In this document: positions 53,101-61,031 of the stretch, piece after piece
Layout of the letters: each line of letters starts with the position of its first letter
How positions within the stretch are numbered: the stretch's first letter is position 1
DNA from: Cyanobacteria bacterium UBA2566
GTDB lineage: Bacteria; Cyanobacteriota; Cyanobacteriia; Cyanobacteriales; Desertifilaceae
Length of the DNA: 64,000 nucleotides
NCBI GenBank assembly: GCA_002340255.1
Contig: DDLS01000099.1
Coordinates: 10,094-74,093 of the forward strand
Direction: 5' to 3'
Position numbers and translations under genes: made by a program
Notes under the pieces: generated by a model
Told to the model about the DNA's origin: nothing
Database searches by the model: none
What the model saw: only the letters and a program-made list of their open reading frames with translations

Positions 53101-53440
53101 CTCGATCGTCAGGATGAATCAAATCCATCCAAGGATCGATATAATTGGGAATTTCTTCATTTTGATACCCCAAAACTCCTTTTAAGTTGGGCGAAATATA
53201 TATTTCATTTGTCTGTAAGTTCCAATCCCATACTCCGACTTGACTGCTAGAAATTGCTAGGGTGTAGCGTTCTTCTGTTTGGTTGAGTAAATACTTTAGT
53301 CTCTGGTTTTCTTGAAGGAGTTCTTGTAGTTTAGTTTCCACAAACTTAAAATCACCCCAGACGTGAGAGGAACAGAAATCGTTGAACCGATTACAGAGTG
53401 CTAAACTAGAGGATCTGGGAAAAGCTGAACTATTCATCAC
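50168..53440 (-). CDS. multi-PAS/GAF sensor histidine kinase
   Basis: 1090 residues. Five PAS domains (about 45-165, 180-300, 310-430, 435-545 and 550-670, with PAC signatures such as YRMAGTDTDIT and IEILGTAIDIT), a GAF domain (about 680-850), a coiled coil, HisKA of the phytochrome class (YVASHDLQEPLRGVVSFS) and HATPase (NLCSNAIKFRS, DNGIGIDPHY, GTGIGLAICDK). No membrane helix, so it is cytoplasmic. The GAF domain lacks the DXCF or CXH marks of bilin-binding photoreceptors. It stands just upstream of a Rcp1-type response regulator. Confidence 0.94.
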   Translation of the reverse strand: MMNSSAFPRSSSLALCNRFNDFCSSHVWGDFKFVETKLQELLQENQRLKYLLNQTEERYTLAISSSQVGVWDWNLQTNEIYISPNLKGVLGYQNEEIPNYIDPWMDLIHPDDREMTRKSVQEHLDGSTPLYEVEHRIVHKDGSIRWLLTRGIAFRDSEGKPYRMAGTDTDITSQKQSSNLINRLLDRLLMVIKTVGEGITLSDDKGHFTIFNPKMETLTGYSQEEANKANNFLNLLYPNPADLTQVTAQMNQVRDHGKIEDVETVICTKNGEQKTLLVSTSMIWEEERYWYLSVYRDITDRKHTEEELRHNKRFIEQLTDASPEVLYLYDLQTEKNIYVNRSLESVLGYSPKEIQSQGSIFFEQNYHSDELEHIETIKQEWLSLADGEVQEVEYRMRHRNGSWVWLRSRNMIFKRNAQGVPIEILGTAIDITTHKLIELQLWESEARLHTIINSASDGLLIVDLQGVIQFVNPAAEKLFNRPLSSLVDHDFGQPLTVASVTEIDLIQGKQVMGVGEMSVSQTYWLGEPVYVISIRDITERRQAEEALRESEERFRQLAGNIQDVFWLASTHPYQIEYMSPAYEQVWERSLSKVYEPNFSWLESIDPQDRDRVQETWDRQIQGEHTFCEYRILCPNGKTRWIWDRAFPIEDQWGNIERIAGIAEDITDRKQAEEELKYRLKLETALSEVSKWLTRHDTLDFDDLLGILAQAMGANRVYLIRFNSEETQLSLTDEWCNAQSIPFRDLLQDLDVAPFVWWFETLRQQDMLIFNSLDDLPAIAKLEKAYLESLQIGSLLAVPIWTASGKLWGQITCESHCQNPKQWSVKDSRILQVVGEMLYTHTARQQAQLEQQESISQQIRQQQELARSNAELQQFAYVASHDLQEPLRGVVSFSQLLKEDYGDLLDDEGQSYLHCILSEGQRMQSLIRDLLAFSRVGTRAQERLPTDLHEVLEQVWINLKVAIEESGATITHDPLPTIHADRSQMVQLWQNLCSNAIKFRSDRPLKIHLGAQRQDCHWLFWVQDNGIGIDPHYAERIFVLFQRLHSQSTFPGTGIGLAICDKIIQRHGGKIWVESHLNQGATFYFTIGDRT

Positions 53441-53616
53441 TAATTGCTCCTATTTTGAGTAACAAGTCTCTCGTTTTCTTGATCTATCGTATGAATCAAA
53501 AATTAGGCTTAACTCTAACGGACTGTAGTCGGCAACTTGTACCTCAATCCATAGGAATAAAGAAGCGTATTAAAATAGTCCAGTCATTCTATCAAGAAAC
53601 AAGGTTTCAATCGATG

Positions 53617-54006
53617 TTAAGATTGGATAGGTGGCTGAAGTTTACGATAACTCAGTAACCAATTTGCCATAGTTGCTCGTCGAGTTTGTCGCGGACCAAA
53701 TTCACCAATTTTATATCCTTTAAATCCTAATTCCTGCTTGAGCAGTTGTTTATTTTCTGGAGGAATAGAGCGAGTTAGCTTTAGGGTTGCTGGACGAGAA
53801 TCTATAAAATCAGGAGGTTCCGGATAAACTTCACCCCAATCGTCGATCGCTTGGCTGATATCCCAAGTTCGGTTATCTGAATTATAGCGATAGCCTAAAT
53901 GATACCATACTAATTCATTAACTCTTTGATCTTCTAGGCTATTTTCTAGGGTTTCATCCACAATTGCCCAAATGGTTTCATCGGTAAGTGGGAGTAAATC
54001 AGACAT
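53617..54006 (-). CDS. DUF1823 protein
   Basis: 129 residues, the family's normal length. Typical stretches are VNELVWYHLGYRYNSDNRTW, YPEPPDFIDSRPATLKLTRS, IPPENKQLLKQELGFKGYKI and GEFGPRQTRRATMANWLLSY. Conserved in nearly all cyanobacteria and plastids of some plants; no function is established. Soluble, no signal peptide. Confidence 0.9.
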   Translation of the reverse strand: MSDLLPLTDETIWAIVDETLENSLEDQRVNELVWYHLGYRYNSDNRTWDISQAIDDWGEVYPEPPDFIDSRPATLKLTRSIPPENKQLLKQELGFKGYKIGEFGPRQTRRATMANWLLSYRKLQPPIQS

Positions 54007-54227
54007 GCTTTGACTTTTGAGCTAATCGAAACTTAGGTTAAAAACTGATTATGGCGATCGCAGGGAAGCCATCGCCAGCATTTCAGTTGTTGCGGACCTC
54101 AATGGAGGATTACTCTATTTTAGATCGGATGGATTAATTGTGCTGTGTATCCCCCAGTCTTCTATATCTGGGGAATTCCTACAATTGATTGATTTTTTTA
54201 AAAAGATTGGACATCCAAGCATTACCC

Positions 54228-55616
54228 TCAAATCTGTAGCGCCATTAATACAAACCGTAGAGTAAAGATGGCTGCGATCGCCCATACCGCAGGAGCGACT
54301 TCGTGCATTTTACCTTGAAAGGATTTGAGCAACGGATAGGTGATAAATCCGATCGCCAAACCTTCGGCGATTGAGAAACTTAGAGGTATAAAAACTAATG
54401 TCAGAAATGAAGGGATAGATTCGGCTGGATCGTCCCAATGGATAGAGCGTACACTGCCCATCATCAACACGCCAATAATGACCAACGCCGGTGCAGTGGC
54501 AAAGGGAGGAATGCCGGAAATCAGGGGAATAAAGAAGATGGAGAGTGCAAACAATAGGGCACAAACCACGGACGTAAATCCCGATCGTCCCCCCTCGGAA
54601 ATCCCCGAAGCTGATTCGATGTAAGTGGTTACGGTTGATGTCCCTAAAATTGCGCCCATGGTTGTGCCAACGGCATCAGCCATAAATGCTTGACTGGCTC
54701 GAGGAAGTTCCCCTCGGTCATTAATTAAACCGGCTTTCATGCCAATCCCGGCCAGGGTGCCTACAGTATCAAATAAATCAACAAATAGGAGAACAAATAG
54801 AATGGCTAATAGTTCCCAAAAGGGGATTTGATTCAGGTTTACCAATCCGACAAAGGCTTGACCGAATAAATCACTCGGCCATTGAGGAAAGGCAAGAATA
54901 CCGCTTGGTAAGGGGGCGACACCCAAAATCCAGGCTAAAATGGCCGTAGCGAAGATTCCTAATAGCAATGCGCCCCGAATCCGTCGCACCATAAATGCGG
55001 AGGTAATCAGGATTCCGAAAATGGCCATTAAGGTGACGGGATTATTTAATTCTCCTAAAGTGGTTATGGTGATTTGATCGCCTACGATTAACCCACCATT
55101 TTTGAGTCCAACATATGTAATAAATAAGCCAATTCCAGCAGCGGTAGATTGCTTAATACAAGCAGGAATAACCGTTACCATCTGAGCGCGAATATTGGAG
55201 AGGGTTAAGCCGATAAAAATCAGCCCTTCGAGAAAAACTGCGGTTAAGGCAACTCGCCAATCAATGCCAAGTCTGAGGACAATGGAGAAGGCAAAATAGG
55301 CGTTCAATCCCATGCCTGGAGCGAGGGCAAAGGGGTATTTTGCATAACATCCCATGATTAAAGAGGCGATCGCTGCTGAAAAGGCCGTAGCAATGACCAA
55401 TTCTCCAAATAAATCTCGACTCTCTTGTAAAAAAATGGCGTTCGACAAAATATCGGGATTGACGACCAAAATATAAGCCATGGTAATAAACGTCGTCGCT
55501 CCGGCTAAAACTTCCGTCTGCCAATTTGTATTCAAACTCTCCCATTGGAAGAATGCACCCATCCTTTCTAATAAAGATGAGGAATTAGACTGAGATTGTT
55601 CTTGGTCTGCACTCAT
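54228..55616 (-). CDS. NCS2-family purine permease (AzgA type)
   Basis: 462 residues, about twelve to fourteen membrane helices. It has the marks of the AzgA branch of NCS2: TEVLAGATTFITMAYILVVN, PGMGLNAYFAFSIV, DLFDTVGTLAGIGMKAG and GTSTVTTYIESASGISEGGR. Members import hypoxanthine, adenine or guanine with protons; exact substrate cannot be fixed. No purine riboswitch core could be recognised in the leader. Confidence 0.92.
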   Translation of the reverse strand: MSADQEQSQSNSSSLLERMGAFFQWESLNTNWQTEVLAGATTFITMAYILVVNPDILSNAIFLQESRDLFGELVIATAFSAAIASLIMGCYAKYPFALAPGMGLNAYFAFSIVLRLGIDWRVALTAVFLEGLIFIGLTLSNIRAQMVTVIPACIKQSTAAGIGLFITYVGLKNGGLIVGDQITITTLGELNNPVTLMAIFGILITSAFMVRRIRGALLLGIFATAILAWILGVAPLPSGILAFPQWPSDLFGQAFVGLVNLNQIPFWELLAILFVLLFVDLFDTVGTLAGIGMKAGLINDRGELPRASQAFMADAVGTTMGAILGTSTVTTYIESASGISEGGRSGFTSVVCALLFALSIFFIPLISGIPPFATAPALVIIGVLMMGSVRSIHWDDPAESIPSFLTLVFIPLSFSIAEGLAIGFITYPLLKSFQGKMHEVAPAVWAIAAIFTLRFVLMALQI

Positions 55617-55744
55617 AACCGTTAAAATTAAGCCGTGTCACCACACAATACCACTGTCTGCTGCTCTCAGGGAGCAACCGTGAATACAAAAATGCGTTTA
55701 TGGACAGTTGAAGGAAAGGGTAAAGCTCCGTTTCCCTTTTTGCC

Positions 55745-55763
55745 TATTGCTAGAGTGCCTTTT
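55745..55763. repeat. 19-base dispersed repeat TATTGCTAGAGTGCCTTTT
   Basis: Identical to 6845-6863; lies 73 bases upstream of the DUF1517 gene. Confidence 0.7.
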
Positions 55764-55836
55764 GAGAGTTTAATTGGACAGTTGGAGAATGGAAAAGGCA
55801 CACTGGAGGTAATGGGCTTCAGAGGATAGGCTTAAG

Positions 55837-57264
55837 ATGCGTCTTAATGCTAATTTAAGGTTTTGGGTCACGACGATCGCCTTGTGGTTGATGATTCAAG
55901 GGGTTCCCCTTTCGGTATCCGAGTCATTGCTGAATACAGAGTTTGAGATCGGTATGGAAGCAGTGGCGAAAAAGAGCGGGGGGAGATCGCGGGGCGGATC
56001 GTTTGGTTCTAGCTCTGGGGGGCGATCGCGATCGGGTGGTAATCGCTCTCGTTCTAGTGGTTCTAGCGCTAGTGGGGGTTCTTCACGCCCTCGGTCTTCA
56101 GGTAGTTCGAGCAGTTCTACTAACCGCTCTGGCAGTTCATCAAGTTCTACACCGTCTCTACAGAAATCTCCAACCTCAACGCCTCGTTCTCAGCCTAGAC
56201 CTTCAGTTGCCCCAAATTCTTCCAATAGCAATAGTACAGGGGGACGGATACGGGGGGGATCGTTTGCCCCCCCGCCCCCTCCACTGCATTCTGCACCACC
56301 TCCACCACCTCGTCCCAGTCATGCTGCACCACCTCCACCTCCAGGTTACGCTGCACCACCTCCCCCAAAACCGGTTATCTCCGTTCCTGTTCCTGTGCCC
56401 ATATCAGGCGATCGCCGCCCTGCTGAGGATGTTTTGCCTAGAACCGATCCCCCCCCTGCTCCTCCTGCACCACCGACTCCTGGCAGCTATCTAGAGCCAC
56501 ATCAGCCCTTAAATTCTGCTCCTCCTCCTCCCCATAGGCATCGCAGACCCGATCGGGACAGGGCTGGCGCTTATGCTAGTCATCATCATTCGCGAGCCAA
56601 CTGGATGGGGTTGGTGCTGTGGTTGCTTATTATTGGGGGCGCTGTATTTATTGCGTATTTAATTTTCAGTCGTCGTTCTCCTGGCAATGAGTTGGACAAT
56701 GATATTGTGACGGTGAGTAAGTTACAAGTGGCTCTATTGGCTCCAGAGGGCGATCTTCAACAGCAGTTAACTCAGTTAACGTTCAATGGGGATACCGAAA
56801 CGCCAGAGGGGTTGATAGATATGTTGCAAGAGGGAGCGTTGGCTCTCATGCGAAGGAGAGATCGCTGGTGTTATGTTTCTTCCAGTTCTCAAACTGTTTA
56901 TTCTCGCGAAGAAGCACAACAGTTGTTTGAACAACTCTCTCTAGAGGAAAGGAGTAAATTCACCTCCGAAACTTTAGTGAATGTCAATGGTGCAGTTCAA
57001 GAAAAACTTGCCGCTTTAAGTCAAGAATTTTCCACTCCCGGTTCTTATGTTGTCGTCACCTTCCTAGTGGGAACTGCCGACGATCAACCTCTATTTAAGG
57101 ACATCCAAACTCCAGAATCTTTAAGAGAAGTGTTAGGACGTTTAGGTGCTATTTCTCCTGACTATCTCCTCGTGTTTGAATTACTGTGGAGTCCCCAAGA
57201 AGAAAGTGCTAACTTATCGAGCGATGAACTCCTAATCTCCTACAGTCATATGATCCCGTTATAG
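55837..57264 (+). CDS. DUF1517 membrane protein with low-complexity region
   Basis: 475 residues. A signal peptide/anchor (VTTIALWLMIQGVPLSV), a Ser/Gly/Arg-rich segment (about 45-145), a Pro-rich segment with PPPP runs (about 146-230), a membrane helix (about 250-272, LVLWLLIIGGAVFIAYLIF) and the DUF1517 domain (about 285-475, KLQVALLAPEGDLQQQL, MLQEGALALMRRRDRWCYVS). The family is found in cyanobacteria and chloroplasts. The long Ser/Gly/Pro insert is larger than I would expect and is repeat-prone at the DNA level. Confidence 0.85.
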   Translation: MRLNANLRFWVTTIALWLMIQGVPLSVSESLLNTEFEIGMEAVAKKSGGRSRGGSFGSSSGGRSRSGGNRSRSSGSSASGGSSRPRSSGSSSSSTNRSGSSSSSTPSLQKSPTSTPRSQPRPSVAPNSSNSNSTGGRIRGGSFAPPPPPLHSAPPPPPRPSHAAPPPPPGYAAPPPPKPVISVPVPVPISGDRRPAEDVLPRTDPPPAPPAPPTPGSYLEPHQPLNSAPPPPHRHRRPDRDRAGAYASHHHSRANWMGLVLWLLIIGGAVFIAYLIFSRRSPGNELDNDIVTVSKLQVALLAPEGDLQQQLTQLTFNGDTETPEGLIDMLQEGALALMRRRDRWCYVSSSSQTVYSREEAQQLFEQLSLEERSKFTSETLVNVNGAVQEKLAALSQEFSTPGSYVVVTFLVGTADDQPLFKDIQTPESLREVLGRLGAISPDYLLVFELLWSPQEESANLSSDELLISYSHMIPL

Positions 57265-57373
57265 CGAGAAGTGCTAGGGAATAGAGAGAGCCTGTAGTGC
57301 CATTAACTACTTAACTTGAGAGAGAGGACAATTGGCTCTAAGCCAATTTTTAAGGATAGTGTGGGTTGGGTTG

Positions 57374-58045
57374 TTAATTAGAATTTTGATAGCTATAACT
57401 GGAAACTTCATTCCCTTGAGCATCAAAGAGCTTTCCCGTACCCCCTTGATCGTTCCAGAGGGCACTGTTGTATTCAAAACTAAATCCCCCAGACTCTTGA
57501 TTGATTTGATCCGTATAGACTCGTATGGTTTGACCAGAGGCTAAAGACGTGCTTTCAGGAAAGATAAATTCTTTATTTCTGCCGGATGAAAGAACTTTCC
57601 AGCCTGATAAATCAACACTTTTATCGCTATGATTGGCGATCGCGATATATTCATCAGATTGAGACCCTTTGATCTGGCCTTTATAGCCAATTTCAGCGAT
57701 CGCTACTTTACCATTGGATGAATAAGAAATGCTAGAGACTTCATTGCCTTGGGCATCAAAGAGTTTTCCTGTACTTCCTAGATCGTTCCAGAGGGCAGTT
57801 TTATGTTCAAAACTAAATCCTCCAGACTCTTGGTTAATTTGATTGGTATATACCCGGCATTTTTTGCCAGAAGCTAAGGCTGTCCCTTCAGGAAAGATAA
57901 ATTCTTGATTGGTTCCTGATGAAGCAACTTTCCAACCCGATAAATCCGCACTTCCCTCTCCATAATTGGCGATCTCAATATATTCATCAGATTGAGAGCC
58001 TTTGATTTCACCCTTGTAAAGAATCTTGCTTAATACGACTTCCAT
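57374..58045 (-). CDS. protein with two tandem lamin-tail domains
   Basis: 223 residues from the ATG at 58045; a longer frame to 58102 (MGFYQYEPWSK) is less likely. Two copies of a roughly 105-residue lamin-tail (LTD) domain follow each other: KGEIKGSQSDEYIEIANYG, SADLSGWKVASSG, QEFIFPEGTALASG and again KGQIKGSQSDEYIAIANH, SVDLSGWKVLSSG, KEFIFPESTSLASG. Identity between copies is very high, suggesting recent duplication. LTD domains in bacteria occur in surface or secreted proteins with nucleases or phosphatases. No signal peptide is seen, and no catalytic domain is attached. Confidence 0.85.
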   Translation of the reverse strand: MEVVLSKILYKGEIKGSQSDEYIEIANYGEGSADLSGWKVASSGTNQEFIFPEGTALASGKKCRVYTNQINQESGGFSFEHKTALWNDLGSTGKLFDAQGNEVSSISYSSNGKVAIAEIGYKGQIKGSQSDEYIAIANHSDKSVDLSGWKVLSSGRNKEFIFPESTSLASGQTIRVYTDQINQESGGFSFEYNSALWNDQGGTGKLFDAQGNEVSSYSYQNSN

Positions 58046-58148
58046 TTCTTTAATTCCTAATTGTCTTATCTTTGACCACGGCTCATACTGGTAAAAACCC
58101 AATGGAGAGCCAATTTTAAGGTTCAGAATTCGTATTTTACCACACCAG

Positions 58149-58910
58149 TTAACGACCGATCGCCTTTACTAACCCAACGCCCCCAAAATACAGCCCTAAA
58201 ACGGCTCCCGCGAGTAAACTTTGTGTCACCGGATCGGTAGAGGGAGTGAGGATCGCGCCGAGTAGTACCCCTCCCATTACCACATAGCGCCATCCTGCCA
58301 GCATTTGTTGCGATGAAACGAGTCCTAAGACACTCAATAGCACTTGAATGACGGGGACTTGAAACGCCAATCCGGTACTAAACATCAACAGCAATACAAA
58401 CTCAAAATAGCGATCGATTGACCATGCTTGCTCAACGACTTCCGCGCCATAGGTGATAAAAAAGTTCAATGCTGCGGGAATTAACACCATTTGGGCAAAC
58501 AGCAACCCAGTCAGAAATAAGACACTCGATCCCACCACCACCGGCAGCACTAAGCGCCGCTCCCTGCGCGTCAATCCGGGAAGAACAAATTGGATAATTT
58601 GATAGAGAATCGCGGGAGTTGCCAGGATGATACCGCTATAGCCGGCCACTTTCAGGGAAACAAAGAAGTATTCTCCCGGAGCTAATTGTAAAAACTTCAC
58701 ATTTCCTGCGGGAATTTCCAGGAATTGCACAATCGGCTTGACTAACACAAAACAGCTTACCACTGCGATCGCCACCGCAATTAAGGCATAGAAAAACCGT
58801 TGCCGCAGCTCTTCCAAATGATCAAACAACGACATTTCCACATCATCAGACAATTCATCCAGAGGGTCTACAGTCAGATCTTCCGTTGGCGTTTCGGTCT
58901 CTACAGTCAT
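58149..58910 (-). CDS. tatC: Sec-independent protein translocase TatC
   Basis: 253 residues, six membrane helices. Family marks are MSLFDHLEELRQRFF at the N-terminus, FLQLAPGEYFFVSLK and the Pro-rich LPGLTRRERR. TatC binds the twin-arginine signal and forms the core of the translocase in thylakoid and plasma membranes. The N-terminal 25 residues are an acidic cytoplasmic tail. tatA/B genes are not in the window. Confidence 0.97.
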   Translation of the reverse strand: MTVETETPTEDLTVDPLDELSDDVEMSLFDHLEELRQRFFYALIAVAIAVVSCFVLVKPIVQFLEIPAGNVKFLQLAPGEYFFVSLKVAGYSGIILATPAILYQIIQFVLPGLTRRERRLVLPVVVGSSVLFLTGLLFAQMVLIPAALNFFITYGAEVVEQAWSIDRYFEFVLLLMFSTGLAFQVPVIQVLLSVLGLVSSQQMLAGWRYVVMGGVLLGAILTPSTDPVTQSLLAGAVLGLYFGGVGLVKAIGR

Positions 58911-58965
58911 GTTCAGTTATCGGTCACCAGGTCTATGAAAATTGTATCGAGAATTGACGAATTAA

Positions 58966-59042
58966 CAATAGACATCTCCTAAAACTTCGTTTTTTAAACG
59001 ACAGCATTAGGGTTTCAGCCTAATTCTAGGAGATGTCTAATG
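58966..59042. mobile_element. MITE-like 77-base element with inverted-repeat ends
   Basis: Ends AGACATCTCCTA (58970-58981) and TAGGAGATGTCT (59027-59038) are perfectly complementary; with one mismatch the arms extend to about 16 bases. An inner hairpin ATTAGG/CCTAAT lies at about 59007-59023. No coding capacity. The size and termini suggest a miniature transposable element, but no full IS is present to compare. Confidence 0.5.
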
Positions 59043-59075
59043 AACAACAAAAAGCAATTTAGTTCAGATCTCTTA

Positions 59076-59104
59076 GGGTGCGTTACCCTTTCGCTAACGC
59101 ACCC
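59076..59104. repeat. perfect hairpin repeat GGGTGCGTTA/TAACGCACCC
   Basis: A ten-base perfect inverted repeat (59076-59085, 59095-59104) with a nine-base loop, a common dispersed palindrome in cyanobacteria and other bacteria. Confidence 0.7.
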
Positions 59105-59163
59105 AGACCGGTCAAGGTGGCAAAGTTGAGCAACAGCATTGCCCACCCTACTCTCTTAAGATA

Positions 59164-59225
59164 CAAGGGGCGGGTTTAGGATATTAATTGGTGGGAGTCC
59201 TACATTTGGGTGAACCCGCCCCTAC
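59164..59225. repeat. dispersed inverted repeat with GGGGCGGGTT arms
   Basis: GGGGCGGGTT (59167-59176) and AACCCGCCCC (59213-59222), with TAC beyond the right arm. It ends 46 bases upstream of the glutathione reductase ATG. Same arms as 16808-16910. Confidence 0.65.
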
Positions 59226-59271
59226 AAAACCCATTCATTACAATAGAAGGAAATTTGGGAGAATAAGAACC

Positions 59272-60621
59272 ATGAGTTACGATTTCGATTTATTTGTCAT
59301 TGGTGCCGGTTCAGGAGGAATTGCCAGTGCTAGACGTGCCGCCGAATATGGCGCTAAGGTTGGTATTGCCGAATTCGATCGCCTGGGGGGAACCTGCGTT
59401 AACCGAGGCTGTATTCCCAAAAAACTAATGGTGTATGCCTCCCATTTTCCCAGTTGGTTTGAAGAGAGCCAAGGCTACGGCTGGAGTCCGGTGGAAAGTG
59501 AGCTAGATTGGACGAAAATGATTACGGCTGTGAATGGGGAAGTCGATCGCCTGAATGGGGTGTATCAGAGAATGTTAGATAAATCTGAGGTCAAGTTATA
59601 TCAAGGATATGCTGAGTTTGTCGATCCTCATACCCTGAAAATTGGTGAAGATACGGTAACGGCGGATAAAATCCTGATTGCCGTGGGAGGCAAACCGGTT
59701 AAACCCGATATTCCTGGGATTGAACATACCTTAATTTCCGATCAAATTTTCCAGCTCACAAAGCAACCCAAACGGGTGGTCATTTTAGGCGGTGGATATA
59801 TTGGCGTAGAATTTGCCTGTATCCTCCATGGACTGGGAACCGAAGTGACGGAAGTGATCCGTCGGGAGCATATTCTCCATGGCTTTGATGGGGATATTCG
59901 CACCCATATTCAATCGGAAATGGAGCGCCATGGTGTCCGGATTTTAAACAAGAGCGTGATTAAGCTGGTGGAAAAAACGGATGAAGGTCTAGCGGTGACG
60001 ATTGCGCGAGAAAATGAGGAGGAGATTATCATTGCTGATGCAGTGGGAATCTCGGCAACGGGACGTAGACCCAATTTAGAGAAATTAGGGTTAGATAAAG
60101 TAGGGATAACCGTGGAAAAAGGGGCGATCGCCGTTGATGCCCATAGTCGCACCAACATCGAACATATCTACGCCGTTGGAGACTGTACAGATCGGGTAAA
60201 TTTAACCCCGGTTGCCATTGGAGAAGGTCGCGCTTTTTCTGATACCCATTTTGGTGGGAAATCTCGGCAAATGAGTTATGATAATATACCGACTGCTGTC
60301 TTTTCCAATCCTGAAGCGGGAACCGTGGGCTTGACGGAAGAAGAAGCTCGCACTCAGTATGGTGATAAAGTTAAAATTTACCGTGCCAAGTTTAGACCCC
60401 TTTATCATACCGTGAGCGGCCAAGAAGACCGTACATTAATGAAATTGGTAGTTAATGAAGAAACGGATAAGGTCTTAGGAGCGCATATGGTGGGAGAACA
60501 TGCAGGAGAAATTATCCAGGGCGTGGCGATCGCCCTGAAAATGGGAGCTACCAAAGCCAACTTTGATGCCACAGTTGGCATCCACCCCAGTTCAGCCGAA
60601 GAATTTGTCACCATGCGTTAG
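59272..60621 (+). CDS. gor: glutathione-disulfide reductase
   Basis: 449 residues from the ATG at 59272, which puts the FAD-binding GAGSGG at residues 11-16 and the redox-active disulfide GGTCVNRGCIPKK at Cys42 and Cys47. The NAD(P) domain (VILGGGYIGVEFA) and the C-terminal HPSSAEEF, which carries the catalytic His of the partner subunit, are intact. It keeps glutathione reduced. The frame can be read 28 codons upstream, but that part comes from the palindromic repeat. Terminator at 60684-60704. Confidence 0.96.
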   Translation: MSYDFDLFVIGAGSGGIASARRAAEYGAKVGIAEFDRLGGTCVNRGCIPKKLMVYASHFPSWFEESQGYGWSPVESELDWTKMITAVNGEVDRLNGVYQRMLDKSEVKLYQGYAEFVDPHTLKIGEDTVTADKILIAVGGKPVKPDIPGIEHTLISDQIFQLTKQPKRVVILGGGYIGVEFACILHGLGTEVTEVIRREHILHGFDGDIRTHIQSEMERHGVRILNKSVIKLVEKTDEGLAVTIARENEEEIIIADAVGISATGRRPNLEKLGLDKVGITVEKGAIAVDAHSRTNIEHIYAVGDCTDRVNLTPVAIGEGRAFSDTHFGGKSRQMSYDNIPTAVFSNPEAGTVGLTEEEARTQYGDKVKIYRAKFRPLYHTVSGQEDRTLMKLVVNEETDKVLGAHMVGEHAGEIIQGVAIALKMGATKANFDATVGIHPSSAEEFVTMR

Positions 60622-60683
60622 TCTTAGTCCCTTCAAGATCGAGGGATTAGAGCCTCATCATTGAAGCATTGCCGTAATAGAAT

Positions 60684-60704
60684 GGGGGGTTTCACCCCCT
60701 TTTT
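60684..60704 (+). terminator. intrinsic terminator of gor
   Basis: GGGGG/CCCCC stem with loop TTTCA, followed by TTTTT (60700-60704), 63 bases after the stop. Confidence 0.85.
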
Positions 60705-61031
60705 CTCTTGCCAATGTATCACTTAAGAGCAATTTACAATTTACCTCAATCCTTTAGTTTCTTCCGGAAAGTTTTTGAAATCTAAACCCCAAATATTTGA
60801 TTTCAGTACTCGATCCTCCTTGAAAACTCTTGGTGGATGTCTTAATGAAAACTTAAAAGAAAAATCCGTACTTGTTCGGTTAAAGAGAGAACGGAAAAAC
60901 ACTAAACTGTTTCTATGAGAACTTCTATCCTTCCTTATCTTCCGATCGGGTAGATGAAGACTATCCTTAAGATTACTGAGATCTCTAGATCGCCTCCCTT
61001 GTATCCATCGTAATAACCTCGGTTATTGAAA
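60705..61031. other. 327-base gap upstream of the DUF928 gene
   Basis: No coding frame and no clear repeat. It should hold the promoter of the DUF928/TPS pair; no confident promoter was identified. Confidence 0.4.

Noticed and set aside
50168..53440. Phytochrome or cyanobacteriochrome photoreceptor
   Set aside because: The kinase class and Rcp1-type partner fit, but the GAF domain lacks the bilin-binding Cys motifs, so a light-sensing role cannot be supported.
55617..55836. Purine riboswitch upstream of the NCS2 permease
   Set aside because: The permease is on the minus strand with its leader at 55617 and above; no conserved purine-riboswitch core or pairing could be found there.
55943..56494. 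183-codon frame within the DUF1517 gene
   Set aside because: Shadow of the low-complexity Ser/Gly/Pro region in another frame; Leu/Val-rich translation has no family pattern.
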